A DNA stretch of 64,000 nt from Trichoplax adhaerens (Eukaryota > Placozoa > Uniplacotomia > Trichoplacea > Trichoplacidae), in the NCBI RefSeq assembly GCF_000150275.1, contig NW_002060949.1:2539836-2603835 (forward strand), in the 5' to 3' direction. The first letter of the stretch is position 1; every line of letters begins with the position of its first letter. The notes under the pieces are model-generated. The model saw only the letters and a list, made by a program, of their open reading frames with translations, ran no database searches and had not been told where the DNA came from. Below, one piece after another: positions 38,801 to 51,653 of this stretch. The translations under genes and the position numbers were made by a program.

Positions 38801-41800
38801 TGGTTATCAAATTGAATTTGATCATCCACTGGAAGTGATGTGAATTATCAAAGGCAAGGCATTAATATCAAAGAACTTTTGACTCTACAGGAATTTTAAA
38901 CTGATTTATTTCATACCATGATGGATTAAGTTGCATTCTTGAAATGTTTGACCTAATTTAATTGCTTCTTCGACAGTAGATGATAAATCATTTTTCATCA
39001 GCCAAGAAACAAGATCGCTTTTCAAATTAAAAATATTAAATCATCTTATTAGACTAAGTGCTAAAATGATGCCGTCCAAATGCGAGTACTCTCAAATATT
39101 AGATAACTACTACAGTGTATTATTATGAGGGTGAAGAATCAGTAACCGTTCCTAAAGAGTTTTAGCATAATCACCTCCCAGTAAAGCATTTGTCTACACC
39201 AACTTTATCCTTTTTAGTTCGATAACGTATAATCGAATCACTTTCTGCATGTATTCTTTGATAGATTTGCTCGGCTAGTAAGGGAATATGTCAATACAGT
39301 AATATCATTGGAATATTCTCGAGATGTGACGTAATTTTTGATGTAAAAGTTTGTTGAAGTCTATACTTAAATTAATTGCGTAGCGGTTTAAGGACTATAT
39401 AAATAAACACCATTAATTTATATACTATATTAGGAACGCATTGATTCTACCTTTGATGACTAATCTCCTGGATATATATTTCTCGCGAGGTGCACTACTG
39501 CCAGCTAAATAGAAACGGAAGATATGTGGTTGCTTAAAATTATCATATAAATGATGCAAAATAGCTGAAAAATTATATAAAGACCGAAAATTTTCATATG
39601 CGATATTTCGGTAACTAACTTGCATTAGGTCGCTTAGCATTTATGCTTGTTAAAGCCTCTAACCATAAATTCTTTTCTTCTTGAGAACTTGCATAAACTG
39701 TTATCCACTTGCCTTTTGACATATTATATATTTTCCAGGCGTTATATACCGGTTTATGGTTACCAAGCTTATCTAGAACTAAAAACGTTATAATAAAATA
39801 GCAAATTAGCCTTGCGAATCTTGCCAATGCAGAAGAACATCAGATATGAGACGTTAGAATGACACATGTCTACTGTTTAGTATGACATTTAGTTATTTCT
39901 AAATAATCAAAATTGGTGAAATCAGGCTTATAAACACCTTTGCCATCCTTTACGCTTTCTATATTCATCCCCCGTGTCATAATTTTACCGCGATAAGTAT
40001 ATTCTGTTGCACCCAACGTTACTATAAATTTACGGTAATTTTATATGATTTAAGCTTGCAAATTTTGAGTGTTTAGACATTTATGATGATGCAAGTTATC
40101 AACTTTTCTTACCGTTAGCAACACGTTGAGATAGGCTTCAAGCAATAGGAAGAAAAAAAATATTTAATTCAGAATCAAGGTAGGACCACAGAATTTAAGT
40201 TCACAGTCAAGTAACGCGCTAAGTTTAACCGGTAGTGCGAAAATCATTGCATTTTCGTTCAACTGCAGTAATTCCAATATAGTATTGCATATACACCATA
40301 GAGAACGTTTAAAAGTTATAGCAGTTTGTTTCTGTGCTTAAAATATTCTGATATTAATAAAATCTAAGGTATAACTAGATCTGCTGTATTAGGTAATGGA
40401 AGAAAGGGTAAACTTTTCAAAAAGTAACTCAGCTGATACTTAGATTCCGGATAATTTCCGCTAAATCGCTAGTGAATGGTAAATCATTCCCTCACCTTCT
40501 ACTTTCCTTTTTACAACATATTAATTGCTTCTTAAATAAAATAAAATAAAGTTCTTCAGCTCCATGGGGTGTCAATTTCATTAAAGATCCTTTTTTCAGT
40601 ATTTTAACCTCTTTTTTACTAAAATCCAATCCCTACAAAGTTCATGGTATAGTCAGGGTTTTTCATATCTACAATTCATATCTTAAATGTATTATTTTTA
40701 GCAGATATACATATTGATTCTTAGGATATTACAAATGACATTATAAATTGCCATTATTGCTACGGTTTAAGCTTTAGCGCGATTATTATCGCGGTAGATT
40801 TGTTGTAGTGTTCCTCGCTTTTATAGCTAGTTTGGAGGCTGAATTGTATGGCACAATATTCACCATACAATAAACTCACCGTCCACCCTTTTATAGAGGC
40901 AACCAACTCTTCAAGGGACTCTAATTCTTCCAGTTGTCGCTTTATCTCGTTGACTTCTGAGCAAACATTTTTAATTTCCTGAAATGTATCTAGTACCGTT
41001 TGGTAGTCTACGTGACTTTCAGGCGTTAGCCTTAGTAGCTCCTAAAACAAATAATAGCAATATAATTACCGCTCTAAAAATGTTATAAATAATTTGATAT
41101 GCACTACGCATTACCTAATTAGTAACCTACATTCTATGATATAGTATTCAAATAATAAAACCACGAAATGATATTTACTAATTATTGCACTGTAATTATG
41201 AGCTCAAAATATATATGTAATGTGCGAAGGATATAAATTCTGAAGGTAACCGAAATTAAGTACAGATATATAAGTTTGATCAGCAAATGTATTCAAAGGA
41301 CCGAAACATTCATTGTATTACGTTTTCATCATATGTATCAATAATTATATTACCTTGAAAAGTAAAGGATATTTACAAATACGTTGTACAGGAGTAACAA
41401 GGCAGCTTGCAAGATAGTCAATTTCCTTCCCTTTAGTTACTTTTTCCATACCTTCCACTTTGGCTGCTTGTTCTACACATGACTTAATTAATAGTGATAT
41501 CGTGAAAAACACAAGTAACTCATATTTAGTATTACATAGAGGTATTACATTCAAAACATGGAACTTATATTGCATCTTATAACTACTACCTTAACATCAT
41601 GTGCACTATCGTATGAATCGTATGATAGCCATTAATGCTAGATTTTATATTGTTAATGCCTCGCATTGCTATAGATACCTTAACGTTATCACTTTTGAGC
41701 TGATCTTTCAGAATATCTTCAAGAAATCCGATAGCTACTTCATGACTATTACAATAGCTTGCATAAATTTTTAAATCTTTAGCCTAAATAAAATTGAAAT

Positions 41801-42788
41801 TTATACAAATGCGTTAATAATTACCAAGAAATAATGTCCGCAAGACGACTATAATATTATCATTATTGATACAGATCACTAAAACTAGTATTTTAATATT
41901 TCTAAACTCACAATATTGTACTATTATAATAAATTTATTTTACTCTATTACTAGTATTACTGCTGTGCCTGTAAGAAAGCAGAAACTGCACAAAAACTAA
42001 TTACTGTTATGAGATGCAAGATCTACCATTAGAAAACCTTCTTGATATAGTATGGTTAATGAAATAGTATCGGAGCAAACAAGGCAATCGAATTCTTGTA
42101 ACGGTATAACTAACTAACGATAACATAACTGCATTAAAATGAATTATTTCTATAGAAAATAGTGTAGCTTTGCATATATCCATTGCAAAAGCTTTCTGAA
42201 ACTATTTACTTTCAATGCTCGTTTCAATAACATAATTTCAATATACATTATCTTAATTTGAACTTACAAATATAAAAAAAGTATTTGCAATAGAATTTTT
42301 GTCGTCGTTCTTTTCATTCATATCATGCAATAATTTACAACTTAATTGATATAATTCTTCAACATTGCCCATCAGAGATTCTACTTCACTGATTGATATG
42401 CAGCTGGTTAACTTTTTACTGGACCGAGCCAATAAAATCTCTTTTACCTATACAGAGATCAAACTTATTTTAATGTCCTATGACGTAACTACATGANNNN
42501 NNNNNNNNNNNNNNNNNNNNNNNNNNNNNNNNNNNNNNNNNNNNNNCATTGATAGTTATATACTACCAACGGCCATAGATCAATGAGTAAAGTTTACTCA
42601 TTAATGTAAAGGCAATGAATAGGAAGAAGTTTAAAATTACGATAAATTTGTTACTGTACCTTCACCAGAAATCGCAAATTTTTAGCATAAACTTGTTCCG
42701 TAGAAACAATTTCATTCAAGACCATCAATCTTATCCTTGCAATTTTATCCATTTTTTCCTGACTTTTATTGCGTGTTTCATGATTCAT
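32110..42788 (-). CDS. PREX: P-Rex-type Rac guanine nucleotide exchange factor
   Basis: Complete gene of about 36 coding exons encoding about 1545 residues (human P-Rex1 has 1659). Order from the N-terminus: DH (about 16-195), PH (240-360), two DEP domains (365-455, 470-540), Ser-rich linker (575-890), and an inositol-polyphosphate-4-phosphatase-like (IP4P) region to the end. Start ATG at 42788-42786 follows an in-frame TAA in the upstream sequence and opens onto a typical P-Rex DH start (MVLNEI...). The stop is at 32112-32110. P-Rex proteins load GTP onto Rac at the plasma membrane and are activated by PIP3 and G-beta-gamma. Phases agree at all junctions except one, between 33722 and 33504, where a 19-base microexon (33637-33655) is proposed. 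The last two exons are the least certain. Identity rests on collinear similarity along the whole length, so the family call is very strong. See the domain entries for exon coordinates. Confidence 0.92.
35978..37743 (-). other. P-Rex exons 16-20: Ser-rich linker in place of the PDZ pair
   Basis: Exons: 37577-37743, 37282-37438, 36696-37026, 36338-36487, 35978-36115. The roughly 315 residues are rich in Ser, Asp and Glu (for example SPRLSSRSPSRESYFSRS and SSISSGSYSSL), with a Lys-rich stretch at the end (KSFSKTKKK). I see no GLGF-type carboxylate loop or other PDZ feature, whereas vertebrate P-Rex1/2 carry two PDZ domains here. The many Ser residues next to Arg or Pro suggest phosphorylation, which is inference. 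Exon 20 needs a non-consensus donor (CAA|GTACTA). Confidence 0.75.
37852..39274 (-). other. P-Rex exons 10-15: tandem DEP domains
   Basis: Exons: 39175-39274, 38917-39017, 38714-38828 (DEP1); 38379-38454, 38107-38179, 37852-38020 (DEP2 and the following segment). DEP1 shows CFTGSDLVSWLMKN, then EEAIKLGQTF and LIHHV...YWYRFRYDDGTY. DEP2 shows VTGIKLVNWLIEQ, then REEGCVLGQLL, LRHVNDRGQF and LYRFHTDE. Both keep the DEP GxxLVxWL signature. In P-Rex these domains contact the DH-PH module and take part in autoinhibition. The exon 12 donor (AT|GTTCAA) is weak, but phase and homology require it. Confidence 0.85.
39620..42788 (-). other. P-Rex exons 1-9: DH-PH exchange module
   Basis: Exons: 42660-42788, 42268-42447, 41679-41783, 41354-41482, 40880-41041 (DH); 40496-40632, 40113-40135, 39938-40003, 39620-39778 (PH). 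The DH catalytic helix reads CLVTPVQRICKYPLLFK, followed by a coiled stretch ending KGWT, as in P-Rex. The PH domain has its closing helix Trp (EEKNLWLEAL). Exon 7 is only 23 bases; it joins CCKKESR to YTYRGKI in frame and lies in a PH loop. DH drives nucleotide exchange on Rac-type GTPases; PH would bind phosphoinositides. Exon 1 holds the initiator codon. The 50-N assembly gap falls in intron 1, so no coding sequence need be missing. Confidence 0.88.
42497..42546. other. Assembly gap, 50 N
   Basis: A run of exactly 50 N, lying within P-Rex intron 1 (between exons 42660-42788 and 42268-42447). The round number suggests a placeholder of unknown true length. Flanking exons join in phase 0 with continuous DH homology. 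Confidence 0.97.
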
Positions 42789-45700
42789 TATTGAGCTAAG
42801 CTCTAAATTACTAACAAGATAGGCACATTAATCAATAAGGTGTAACCATATATTAGAATTAAATATAAATACACTCTTTCGATTATAATATGTAAAAGCC
42901 CTTCTATACCAGCATAAATTTTTAGAAGCATCTTATTCATTAAGTTTAGAGAATTGATTCCTGATGAATGGCGTACACTTTATACTATAAAATAAGTGAT
43001 TTATATAATGTTGGAAGTTGAGTAAAAATACTGATTATCTCCATAAATAACTTTCAATCAATGACATTTGCACTCTCTATCTAATTCATTAGGATTGCAT
43101 TGAAATTATGAATATATCTAGGGACATTACATTTTCATTTACAATTCGTTTTTTTCTTTTAACTGCTAGATTATTACAATATTAGTTACTCATTGTTTAA
43201 TTTATTAGACATTTTCTAATTGATAACGTAAAAGAAGATATTTTATCTCTTTAAAGAAAACCAGACTCTTAAGTTTATACTGTCATACATATATTTAGTG
43301 GGTGCGGCAATTCTCTATGACCTAGTTAATTCAAATCTTAATGTCTAGATTGATTTTTCAGATAACTTAGAGATAATACAAGGCCAATGACGGTTATATA
43401 GTAATGACGTTATTTTTTTCTAATCCGAGCGATTACTTAAGCCTTGAAGACTTGATTTAAAGCTATAAATGTAATGAGGTAACACTACTCGTTCAATAGT
43501 CACATTAGTCAATAGTCACATGGTAACGATACATAAAGTAGTAATTCTATTGCCTACAAAGGCCTAGAAGAGTTGAGCGAGTGAGATCATTAGATATTGC
43601 ACCTTCATTATACGTTATAACTACTTTTATTTCAAGGATGAACCCCAATAATATGAAGTTATTAATCAGTTTAATGATTCTTATATTGTTATCAAAATTT
43701 TACACTGTTGATAATGTGGTACCGTAGCTTAACCCAAAAAAGACATAGTTAATGAAGAAAGTAAAATTGTTGCGCAGTTTACCCGTCGTTATATATAGTC
43801 ATTTGATGTTTAAATTTGTAAAGTATAGAAGTAATGAGTAGAAAGAATGCGTAATAATTTCAAAGTGGTCATAATCGTTGTGAGAGATATAATATGTTCC
43901 AATTGCTCTTCATTGAAAAGAATGAAATTCAATGTTGATGGCATAGAAAATTAAAAATCGACATAGTTTCGAAATTTTTTCGTTAGTATGAAATCCGATC
44001 ATATTGTAATCTGACCAGATAAGATTAAAGGAAAATAATTTCTAAGTAAATAAGTGATGGTAGAAGACTACAAATTATATGTACCTGCAAATATATCTCG
44101 ATGGTCTATAGAGATGTTCCAAGTAAAACAATTTTCACTGATCGTTTGTATACAAGTAATTGAAAAAATTAGTGAAAGCTGTATGTAAAAATAGACGATC
44201 AAGATCAAAGCAACAAGTATAGGTAGAAAGAGGAGTAGGGACGATCAAACCATACGTATAGAAGGGAGGACGAATTAGATAACGCATGACGGTTATCATA
44301 AGGATCTGTTACCCTTTCTGTACAGAATGAATATCCTATAACTAATTAACATTCTGTAAGAGCAATAATTGTACTGCATTATTGCAGCCATAATAAAGAG
44401 CAATCGGCTATTCATCTATTAGCTAGTAAAAATAAATTTATTCAGCACGAACTCTCGTTAACATTAATAAACATATATTAAATTTAATAATTTAATTAAA
44501 TATGTACTCTACGCAAGGTTTATTGTACGTTAGTTCCATCGTAGCAGTTGTGGCACTAGTTATCATTATGATTAATCTGCTGCAACTCGGAAAAGCTGCG
44601 TAAGAAATTACATCTTTAGCGAGTGGCTAGCAGACCTTAGATTTCGATTGCACACTAATATTTAGTAGACATTTATCCAATTCGGCTCGGTTACAGCCTT
44701 TTCAAGTTTAACGATAAAGTTTATGTCAGATAGGTGTTTATTTCTATTGTATTGCCCCCATTGCTATTACCATCAATACCACCGACACCGATTGATTATT
44801 TATCGAGATGACTCCATCCTATTCTATTGGATAAACTTTAGCCAACTATCATCCAATCATCAACATTAAATAGGTCTTAAACTCATAACTGATCTGATGG
44901 AAATTAAAATAACATGCAAGATGGGCAAATTCCGGTTCAAAATGATGAAAGTTCTGTTACCCATAGCAATTTTAGAATAAATTAATTTTAATAAACCAAT
45001 TGAATGAATACAAAAAATAACTTTCCTCCTTTTACAAGCAAATGACTAACTATTTTAGATCATATTAGGTACCATGTGCTCGAATGACTGGACCCCCCAA
45101 AAACTAAATAAAACGCATTTTTCGTGTTAGTTTAGACTACGCTAAAATTTTCATTGTCAAGCTTGTAACACAGAAATATTGATAAAATGTTGACTTATTT
45201 AGTATTCAAGGTACCGCTGTTATTATCAGTTCACCGAATTACTAATAATCATAATTATTACTAATACAATATATCATACGATAATCAGGTTAAGATATCG
45301 TTCTGTTACGAGTAAAAATTTTTGAAAATCATCACTCAGTATTTACAATCGCGGCTAGAACGACAAATGACGATCACGTGCATCATCCAAAGCTATCAGT
45401 TACTTATTGCTTGCAAAATCCACACCTGAAAATTGAATATGTGATACAGTGGCTGCCTGTTTCAGTATCATAATAAATTTTATGCTCTAATTATAACGTG
45501 GCCCTGGTTATTTTCACGTCCGAGAACATCAAGAATTCATGCACTTACATTACTGTACCCGTAACGAATGGATAGACATAAATTCTATCGTAGTCACTTT
45601 CATCTATAATAGTAGCTATTTCTGGAATATTTTACTGAAACTTATGGGTAAGGAAACAATTAAAATAGTGGCTATGATACAAATTCCTTACTGATATACG

Positions 45701-48540
45701 AGTGAGGCCTGGCTAGTTGAGAACTATATAAAGCTTACAGCATCTAACGCTAATCAATATATTGCGTCATGAAGTGTACAGTAAATACAGAAGGAAACTG
45801 CTAGAAGGTATAATACTTGTCCTATCAGAAGTGAAATGTTACACTTTTTAATAAATCAATTCCGCGACTCTGTAGCGATCTGAATTAATCTTCTCACATT
45901 TTAGTTTTATAGTACAAGATTATGTATAAGAAAATGTGTAAATGCATTTGGAATTGCTTTCGTAGTCCAAGATTTTACGAAAAATGATCTTTTGATTACG
46001 TTATTACAATACTTTAGACCATCTTAGTGCTATAATAACACTCGTCGAAAAAAAAACTACGCTGCGTTTCAATTCAATCATTAAGAGTTATCCTACAATG
46101 ACTCAATTTTATCTCAAGTTGTTGCTGATGTAAAGTCAGTCAGTGTCTGCTTTTTAGCAAGCACATAGAAATAAATGTAGACAGGCCTTATCTCGACAAT
46201 GGATCGATATAATATGGCCATAAACGATGAAAATTCAGTCATAATCGATATGCAACAGAGGATTATAAAAAAAAGAGACGACATAAAAATCCATATCGTC
46301 ATTATAAACATACTTGATGCGATCCATACTGTAATTTGGAAATAATTAACGATGAATTATTACCGGGATAATCGAATTAATATAATCAATAGAGATAATA
46401 CGGCATGATGCTTTTAGCATTACTGAGCTACTTGGTTTTCCTACCTTTCATCTGGTGCTACGTCCATTACAACATGTATTGGGATAAATAAACTTCCTGG
46501 TAGTAAAGAAATGTAAAATCAACGCGAAGTCATAATAATTTATTTTTACCGTAGCCTTACTCAACGTATCGACACAAGACGCTACAATGAATAATAATTC
46601 TGATTAATCAATTAGAAAAGCTTTATGCAGAATATCGGCTTACATGCAGTATTGACAAGTTGTATTAATTCAGTCGACGATTACTATGCAGTGATAATAC
46701 CATCTCCAACTAACCTGTAATGACTTAGTGAACGTCTTTTATATTTTCCTTTGATTTGAAAGTGATAAGTACGTCAAACAATAATAACAATTGAGGATAT
46801 TTGCAACTTTCTGATCACCGTAGATCTACCTACCGTGCAGGATTACTAGCGTCAAGATATTATTGTCATTAAAATAGTGATAACATGACGTTTTGAAAAA
46901 ATATTTAAAATATATCTTAATTAAGTCATCAGTACTAATAGTAATCAGTCGAAATCATCTATAATTTAAATTTCCCAATCTGCTATGACATCATACCGAA
47001 AGAGCGCATAATAAGAGGTTTTTGTTCCTAATTATTATTAGATCGACTATTTATCGTCATCAATAGTAAGTTCCAAATCTGTTTCTGGTAACCACTCCGT
47101 TCATCGATCTAAACTATTAGAGATCGAATTTAGCACATTCAACTATATTAAGATATAAAATATCTACATCAGATTACGATTATCTGGCACAATATTATTT
47201 TTCAGCTATTATTAGCAAGGTTTATTGATTAAGTTCTATTTTTGACGTAGTCTAAATACGAACTTATCCGTTATTTAGATTGCTGACTGTCTTCTCCATC
47301 TTGCCCTATATAGCGTTGTTGTTTACTTACATTGGACTATTATAAAGATGTTATAGTGAAATTAAAAGCCACTGGGAAATGGATTAATAATCACTATCAC
47401 TAATGCTAAAAGTCATATATAATTTACAATAATTTTGGCACGAAGAAGGAATCTTGTTATACAATACTTGATTAGTTTTATCACGCATCCCTTTCTAGAG
47501 TGCTATGTATCAGGGCCAGGCTAAAGCAATCTACAGTGTATCTAGGTCTAAGTTGTAACATGGCAACTATACCCAAACAAATACGACGTTTAAAAATGTC
47601 GTAGCTTGTAGCTTTAAACATGTAATACTAATGAAATGATGATTTTACACTCATTAATAGATACTTTCTACATGATATATACTGTAGGAGAATAATCGTT
47701 AGACTAAGGCTAGATGCAATCCTTAATAGTTAGTAAATTAGTCGACATGTTACAATGACAGAATTCAGCTTCCAATGTTCTACTTTCGCATATTAAGTAC
47801 TCGTATTAGAAGGTGAATATTATGGCATGATAATGTTTGATATAATTATTCAGGAATGAACTGACTATGGGTTAAATTTAACTGTCTTTATATTACGGTA
47901 TATTATATTTATTATGTTGATTTTTAAACAATTAACTCACAACATACAACCTTTTCCAATCTTAGTATCAAGTTTTTTGCTTGAACTCAATCGAATTTGG
48001 GCCTACCATGGTATCTACTCGTTCACCTTTCTCTATTAGTGCTAGGAAAGAAGTACGATAGAGTAGTATAATTCCATAAGAAACTACAGCTTTGACTTAT
48101 CACTGATAGAGGTAAAGCAGCGCTGAGTAAGACGATTTTCGAAGTTGTTGAACTTTTCAAACAGGCACAAAAACTGAGCTATCCCAGATAAAGATCGGCG
48201 GACAGAATAAGCAGATATCACCATCATTGAAACTATTTCACGGTACTGTCATGTATGGAAAGGAAAATATTTGAAGAGATAGTATTGATAAAATATTAAG
48301 ACCAACTATAGAAATAACCAATTACGCCTTAAATAACTGCAGCAAAAGATCTATCGTAACATAGATAAATATATAAAATATTGCTAACTTGAGTAGTTCA
48401 CTAACTAGAAATTTACTCATGTCTGAAGTATTACTGTATCGATTAGAATTTATCCATTCGTAGAAATCGATATTGGCTGTCGTCTAGGCTCCGGATATGT
48501 AGTTAGTACCTTAAAATTGCAACTTTTAACAGGAATAAAT
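42789..48540. other. Upstream of P-Rex, no gene recognised
   Basis: The P-Rex promoter and any untranslated first exon should lie at the left end; no motif is convincing. A 13-base direct repeat (TCAATAGTCACAT) occurs at 43493-43505 and 43509-43521. A short coding-like stretch appears on the + strand near 48100-48190 but has no partner exons. Otherwise I see nothing. Confidence 0.5.
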
Positions 48541-49099
48541 CAGTTGAAAAGGAGTCAACAAAGGTCATTGAAATTGCAGCGATTAAGTAGACTAGAAAGG
48601 AAGTAACTCGCTTGGCGTTATGCTGCCTTCTACGGAAAAATTGAGTTATCATACCTAGCAAAATCGATAGCGTTTAACACGATTATGGGGCTGCTAGAAG
48701 AATGCCCAAATACATACTGCAGTGCTGGCAAAATATCAAGACAAACAGTTGATGGAAAGAGTCAATTATCCTCGCTAACAGCCGTAATTTATGAAAAGAT
48801 TTGAAATTTTATATTAGAACCCTTTCTGTAAACTGAAGTTAACTTTCATCCATCATCTAGCAGCTAGATAGGTAGTCAGCATACTGTATTGAAGTGGCCT
48901 AATTTTCTTGAAAGAAATTAATTGAGATTTAAAAAGAAGCAACTCGCTTTCCACTGACTCTGTATATGCGTATGTTACTGCCCTAGCTAATAGAACGAGA
49001 AAGAGCAGCTCGCGGCTGCTGTTCGATGAATTCAAAAATTCTCTAGCAGCAATGCTGGTTCAGATTTTTCATCAGAAAGAGAGCCTTATTCTTTGGTAG
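48541..49099 (+). pseudogene. Possible decayed coding fragments, family unknown
   Basis: One + frame is open from 48541 to 48801 except for a single TAA at 48604-48606. A second + frame is open from 48926 to 49096 (57 codons). The residue mix (for example YAAFYGKIELSYLAKS) looks more protein-like than the surrounding AT-rich chance frames, and G+C is locally higher. I do not recognise the family. It may belong to the same decayed element zone as 50.3-52.7 kb or be chance. Confidence 0.25.
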
Positions 49100-50299
49100 C
49101 CTATGCGTTAAAATGCTATTGACCGAGATACAATCGCGAACAACGGCTTCCAGGATTTTTGTTAATTATAATTATACTTCCTTGTACTACTAATGATCGT
49201 GATCAACAATCTGTAGAATTTTGATCACGCAAGACTCGTTAATTCTGAGACTCATCGTAATAGGATTTGAGGGTTCTATCTTAGTAATTCATGGTTATAA
49301 TGCCGTAAAGTAGGAAAATATTATTTAATGCTATGCATTTATTGACTCATTAAAAAAAAAAATGATTGTCAGCATTACCGTAGATGGTGACTTAGAGGTT
49401 ACTAGTTTAATTTCTGCGAACAGGACTGACTATTTAAGAAAAAATTATTTATTTATTATTTTTTTCTTTCCCCCTAAAAGAACAAAGATGGCAAGTGATA
49501 CTTCATGTAAAGTCTCCTGTTTTGATTAGTGTGTATACAGTACTATAGTCGATTGAGCGACTTTTATCGAGGAAATTCCTTTCTCGCGATGCACAGCCAG
49601 ATAGTTGATAATATTTTATGACCAGCATATGCACATTGTATAGTAATTTGTCTTTCTGCTTATAGACTGTAGACGAGAGAGAGAGCTGTTTTAGAGAAGA
49701 GAAACTTTATTACCCAAAGTCAATCACGTACAAGGTAGAGATATACAATAGATATGCGGCTATACAGAGAAAGGATTCTGAACCCAACACGCAAATACAC
49801 ATATACATAAATGGGCAATGATATTATACCTTGTATAATCTAATCACTTATTATAGTAATCGTTACCTTATTGACGAATCTCGCTCTAAGCGAGCAGAAA
49901 TGCGTCCGAATTTTGTGCAAATCAGTAATTGTAACAGAGTATTCTCACTAAAAGTGGGCAAGCTTGCTCAACTGCGGTATCTAATGGCGACGTTTGTATA
50001 GTATACGTGTTAATATAATCAATGGATTATAATGATTGCCACTCGAACTAAACATCGGCTTACAGTATTATAAAAATCTTTTAGTGCACTGTCCGAATCA
50101 ACAAAAAACATCTTACAGATGTTGTTGCTGTAGGAAAAGCAATATCGTAACAACATTAGCTTATTGGAGAAATGTGCCATCAATATTCTTGAAATATGCC
50201 TCTTATTTATTATGCGATCAGAGGCTGCAAGAACATTCATTAATAGGGAAGTTTGTGTTACTGGCATAAGCTATACCTGGTGGCCTTAAAGAAATGTAA

Positions 50300-50338
50300 A
50301 GACATTTGCGGAGATACTATTGGTACGGCAATAATTAA
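50300..50338 (+). pseudogene. Possible integrase zinc-domain remnant
   Basis: A short + frame reads RHLRRYYWYGN, then meets a stop. This resembles the aromatic (F/Y)YWxG segment of the H2C2 domain preceding retroelement integrases. It is too short to stand alone; the neighbouring gag-like and integrase-like relics make it worth recording. Confidence 0.2.
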
Positions 50339-50672
50339 CTACTCATGGATTTTGCGTCGGTATATGGGTATTTCCCAATGCAAAAGTTTCAGTCGAGTTT
50401 TTGTCACAAGCGCCGTTGCCTGAAAATATAGCGGTGAGAGCATTATTGTAGTTCAGTATATGTGGAAAAATACGAGCATATCGATGTTACATAATAATAA
50501 TTAAAAAGATAGTGTTATACCAGTACATTATATTCAAAAATGATCGGGAAAATTCCACTTCTACCTGAAAGTATTTTATCTACTTTCTAGCCAGTAGGTT
50601 GATATTTCTACATATAGATAATAAATTGGCGTAATTGGTAGGATGGCTGCTTATTGATACATTCCCGCTAAA

Positions 50673-51129
50673 TGGAATCCAGACGGAGAAGGAGTTATTC
50701 CATTGTTGGACAGATTAGCTTATGTCTTTGATATGCGTACATGAAATTACCAAGAAAAAGTATTAATAACATTAAGAGCCGTACCGCTATACGTTAGGTC
50801 CAGACAACTGGGGCTGCAGTTCATGTACTGTTGTCCACGAGGCCTTGAGGATGGCCCCACCGATAAAGTGTTTACCGACCTACGCATTTGAAGAACTAGT
50901 CTATAACCTAAAGTCAAAATTTCTTTCCTTGAGCACTCAATTATTAAAGCGAAGAATACAGCTAATTCGGAGACAACAATCGAGTTAGGAAACCACAAAA
51001 GCAAACGGAAGAGATTTGTTAAGATTAGCCAAAAATAATCAATTTGGAGGCGCTCAACAACTTATTCCAAGTATAATATTCATATCAGGCCTGCGAGATC
51101 GTTATCTGCAAGAACTACTGATGATGTGA
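50673..51129 (+). pseudogene. Decayed gag-like fragment of an LTR retrotransposon
   Basis: Segment 1 (50673-50898) has one in-frame stop after DMRT and includes YQEKVLITLR. Segment 2 (about 50884-51129) is in a different frame and has an in-frame TAG just before ETTKANGRDLLRLA. It reads FEELVYNLKSKF, then LLRLAKNNQF, then FISGLRDRYLQELL. The spacing and patterns fit the conserved core of Ty3/gypsy gag proteins (helix, F.EL...L...F, then a ...FI.GL.....L block). At least two stops and one frameshift show it is dead. No zinc knuckle was found downstream and no LTRs were identified. Minus-strand open frames over the same DNA are shadows. Confidence 0.5.
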
Positions 51130-51461
51130 GGAGGATTAAAATATCTTTCAGTTGACCCTGGAGCTGATCCGTCATGATGTCGAGGGCTACTAATCTCATC
51201 AGAAAAGCCAGTAAGGACGTACCTGCTATATAGAAATAAAGAAAAATAGAGGTAACCTACGAAATCTTTCCAAAGCAAGTTGGCGCCCAAGTCGAGTCGG
51301 AATGATATGCTCTCGCGATAGAATAGACCATAAACCGCAGGAATATCCATACCGAAAATATAAATGTAGTTTATATGGAACTATAGGTCATCTTAAACAC
51401 GTGTACCGAAACAAAAACGTACAGGTAATTGAGACTAATAGAATTAACTAAATGAGAGAAA

Positions 51462-51653
51462 TTGTCTACCAGGATAATAAAAACTTACCGAAATCGGGCT
51501 ATGGACGTAGAGCAAGAACAATTACAATCAACCGAGAAAGCAGAAAACGAAATTGAAGAAGTTGCTCTCTTAACCATTTCGCAAGTTGATGACTGTCTAG
51601 TGCCACAATCCAACGATAGTACATCACTGTTTAAACCAAATTCGATGCGATAA
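51462..51653 (+). other. Short acidic open frame, uncertain
   Basis: An open + frame contains a methionine (51501) followed by an acidic, Gln/Glu-rich 50-residue stretch (VEQEQLQSTEKAENEIEEVA) and ends in TAA. Composition is protein-like, but no family is recognised and no splice partners were found. It lies just after the gag-like relic and may be part of the same decayed element. Confidence 0.25.

Noticed and set aside
42497-42546. Assembly gap as a possible missing P-Rex exon
   Set aside because: Flanking DH exons join in phase with continuous homology, so no coding sequence need be missing.
50019-50269. Overlapping open frames of 77 and 82 codons on opposite strands
   Set aside because: Neither shows a recognisable family; possibly part of the decayed element zone, but not supportable.
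50747-51350. Minus-strand open frames of 85 and 82 codons
   Set aside because: The gag-like patterns are on the + strand; these are shadows.
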